Source of the DNA: Eggerthellaceae bacterium | GTDB lineage: Bacteria; Actinomycetota; Coriobacteriia; Coriobacteriales; Eggerthellaceae | Reading direction: 5' to 3' | Length of the DNA: 7,414 nucleotides | Assembly (NCBI GenBank): GCA_900754495.1 | Contig: CAAEDC010000013.1 | Coordinates: 1 to 7,414 of the forward strand | In this document: positions 6,412 to 7,414 of the stretch, one piece after another | How positions within the stretch are numbered: the stretch's first letter is position 1 | Layout: each line of letters opens with the position of its first letter | The notes under the pieces: generated by a model | Told to the model about the DNA's origin: nothing | What the model saw: the letters and a program-made list of their open reading frames with translations, nothing else | The model's database searches: none | Program-made: the position numbers and the translations under genes

Positions 6412-6590
6412 GATCGCCCGGAACGCCGAAAGCGCAGCTAGAGGGAACACTCAACATGTCCCGAATCCCCTACGCGCAGAGCGCATGCGAGATTCGCGTT
6501 GGAATCGCGCAAGACGTCCGCTGGATGCGCATCGGCCCGATGCGGCTACCTTGAGCTGCGAAAGCGTCATCGCGGCGCTAACGTCGAGGG
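6412..6590. other. Gene-free stretch between divergent units, with inverted repeats
   Basis: No convincing coding frame lies here on either strand. Two inverted repeats stand next to each other. At 6487-6510, GCG-A-GATTC pairs with GAATC-G-CGC around the loop GCGTTG, with a single A/G mismatch. At 6528-6544 there is a perfect palindrome, CGCATCGGCCCGATGCG. Neither is followed by a T tract, so they are not terminators. They may be operators for the divergent genes, part of a transcript, or chance in GC-rich DNA. Confidence 0.3.
6579..6584 (+). promoter_or_regulatory. Candidate -10 box for a leaderless comF transcript
   Basis: TAACGT fits the actinobacterial -10 pattern TAnnnT and ends 6 bases before ATG 6591, the spacing that would place the transcription start at or next to the start codon. 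No clear -35 is visible at 17 bases; TTGAGC (6551-6556) is 22 bases away, which is too far. The TAA at 6579-6581 is also an in-frame stop that prevents any earlier comF start. Confidence 0.3.
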
Positions 6591-7334
6591 ATGAACGCAT
6601 TTCCCGACAGAGCCGCGGATTACGGGCGTGCAGCCTTCGAGGCGATCGCCGAGACGCTCTGGCCGACGCGCTGCGCGGTATGCGACGTCCCGGGCGCGGT
6701 GCTGTGCGAATCTTGCAAGATGCGCCTGCCCTACCTCGACTGGTGGCGCGCCTGCCCGCGTTGCGGCGCGCCGCTGGGACGCGCGCAGTGCACCGAATGC
6801 AACGCGACGGTCCTCGCGCCCCTGGGAAGGAAGAGCCCGCCCTTCGCCTCCTGCGTAAGCTCCATCGCGTTCGACGATGCGGGCACCCGCATCGTGCGCG
6901 CCTACAAGGACCAAGGCGAGCGGCGCCTGGCGGTCGAGATGGCCGATCTCATGGCGCGCGTCATCCACCCCGCATGGCGCGCGGAGCAGCCGGTGCTCGT
7001 CGGGGTGCCGGCGACGGCCCGCGCGGTCAGACGCCGCGGCTTCGACCACGTGGAGCTGCTCGCACGTGAGCTGTCCGCCGCGACGGGCATGCCTCTCGCG
7101 CAACCCCTCGCCCGCCCGCGCTCCGCCGACCAGCGCGGGCTCGACCGCGCCGAGCGCGCAAAGAACATGGCGGAGGCGTTCACGGCGCTGCCCGGGGCGA
7201 GCGTTCCCGAGCGGGTGCTTCTGATCGACGACGTCTACACGACCGGCGCCACCCTGTTCGCCGCGACCGACGCCCTGCTCGCCGCCGGTGCGCAGCAAGT
7301 GCGCTGCCTCACCTTCGCCCGCGTCTGGGGATGA
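6591..7334 (+). CDS. ComF family protein (amidophosphoribosyltransferase-like)
   Basis: The 247-residue product has the two-part ComFC/GntX architecture. The N-terminus has paired cysteine motifs CAVC (28-31), CESC (39-42), CPRC (55-58) and CTEC (67-70), which would bind zinc. A type I phosphoribosyltransferase fold follows, with RRGFDH (148-153), the QRGLDRAERAKNM segment (181-193) and the PRPP-binding loop VLLIDDVYTTGAT (209-221). ComF proteins assist DNA uptake in naturally competent bacteria, but the gene is also widespread in species not known to be competent, so competence cannot be concluded. ATG 6591 is the only usable start: an in-frame TAA lies 12 bases upstream and no NTG codon occurs before the first zinc motif. 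GAGGG (6586-6590) directly abuts the ATG, too close to act as a normal ribosome binding site. The length is normal for the family. Confidence 0.92.
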   Translation: MNAFPDRAADYGRAAFEAIAETLWPTRCAVCDVPGAVLCESCKMRLPYLDWWRACPRCGAPLGRAQCTECNATVLAPLGRKSPPFASCVSSIAFDDAGTRIVRAYKDQGERRLAVEMADLMARVIHPAWRAEQPVLVGVPATARAVRRRGFDHVELLARELSAATGMPLAQPLARPRSADQRGLDRAERAKNMAEAFTALPGASVPERVLLIDDVYTTGATLFAATDALLAAGAQQVRCLTFARVWG

Positions 7335-7414
7335 GAAAAAGGGCTCTTCGGTGGTTTCTGTGGGAGAGATTCCGGCATAGGCCCAGCTCAGCGGGCGAAA
7401 ACAACGATCTGGAA
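7335..7414 (+). ncRNA. Possible start of a structured RNA at the right edge (raiA-motif candidate)
   Basis: After the comF stop there is no coding frame, start codon or clear terminator. The stretch contains GGGAGAGATTCCGGC (7362-7376), then GCCC (7381-7384), which can pair with GGGC (7393-7396), then a purine-rich GAAAACAACG. TTCC (7370-7373) could pair with GGAA at the very edge (7411-7414), suggesting a stem continuing outside the window. From general knowledge, comF-like genes in Clostridia and Actinobacteria often precede raiA/hpf, and raiA genes can be preceded by the raiA-motif RNA. The position fits, but I cannot confirm the consensus from memory, and only part is visible. Confidence 0.3.

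Noticed and set aside
6258..6554. Plus-strand frame of 98 codons, and its 32-codon 3' part from ATG 6456 (MSRIPYAQSACEIRVGI...)
   Set aside because: Composition is not protein-like, there is no recognisable domain, and the GAGGG before ATG 6456 is 11 bases away. A small peptide cannot be fully excluded, but support is weak.
7361..7414. Resemblance of GGGAGAGA to the start of a glycine riboswitch
   Set aside because: The following GCCGAAGGGGCAA-like core is absent from the visible bases; only the short purine tract agrees.

Overview
The window is GC-rich, gene-dense bacterial chromosome, with strong G/C bias at third codon positions. It carries an anaerobe-type two-gene Fe-S assembly operon, a presequence-protease-like M16C peptidase and a ComF-type protein. 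I infer an anaerobic actinobacterium of the Coriobacteriia/Eggerthellaceae kind. That is a judgement from protein style and composition, as no rRNA or other phylogenetic marker is present.

Layout, left to right: (1) the last codons of an upstream plus-strand gene, followed by a clear intrinsic terminator; (2) a 993-residue M16C zinc metallopeptidase (204-3185, +) with a hairpin just before its ribosome binding site; (3) a self-contained Fe-S assembly unit: promoter with overlapping palindromic operator (3248-3287), SufC-type ATPase (3317-4093), a single SufB/SufD-type scaffold (4155-5084), and a terminator (5115-5144) that works in both directions; (4) a convergent minus-strand lipoprotein of the amino-acid-type ABC solute-binding family (5176-6126, -), with no permease or ATPase beside it; (5) a 464-base gene-free region (6127-6590) holding a candidate minus-strand promoter and a run of predicted stem-loops, two with GNRA tetraloops, which could be a long structured leader of the lipoprotein gene or a separate RNA; (6) a comF-type gene (6591-7334, +) that appears leaderless or nearly so; (7) 80 non-coding bases at the right edge that may be the start of a structured RNA, possibly of the raiA-motif type that lies between comF-like and raiA/hpf genes in related bacteria.

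How the parts work together: sufC and the sufB-like gene form one operon. Their products match the composition of the SUF-like minimal system (SMS), an ATPase plus one scaffold subunit instead of separate SufB and SufD. No cysteine desulfurase or SufU/NifU-like gene is in the window, so sulfur must be supplied from elsewhere. The other genes look like independent transcription units: peptide turnover, solute binding at the membrane, and a ComF/phosphoribosyltransferase-fold protein. I see no mobile element, CRISPR array, tRNA or rRNA.

The best candidates for something undescribed are the minus-strand stem-loop region at about 6243-6396, the right-edge RNA candidate, and the operator built into the Fe-S operon promoter. 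All three are sequence inferences that need covariation or transcript data.
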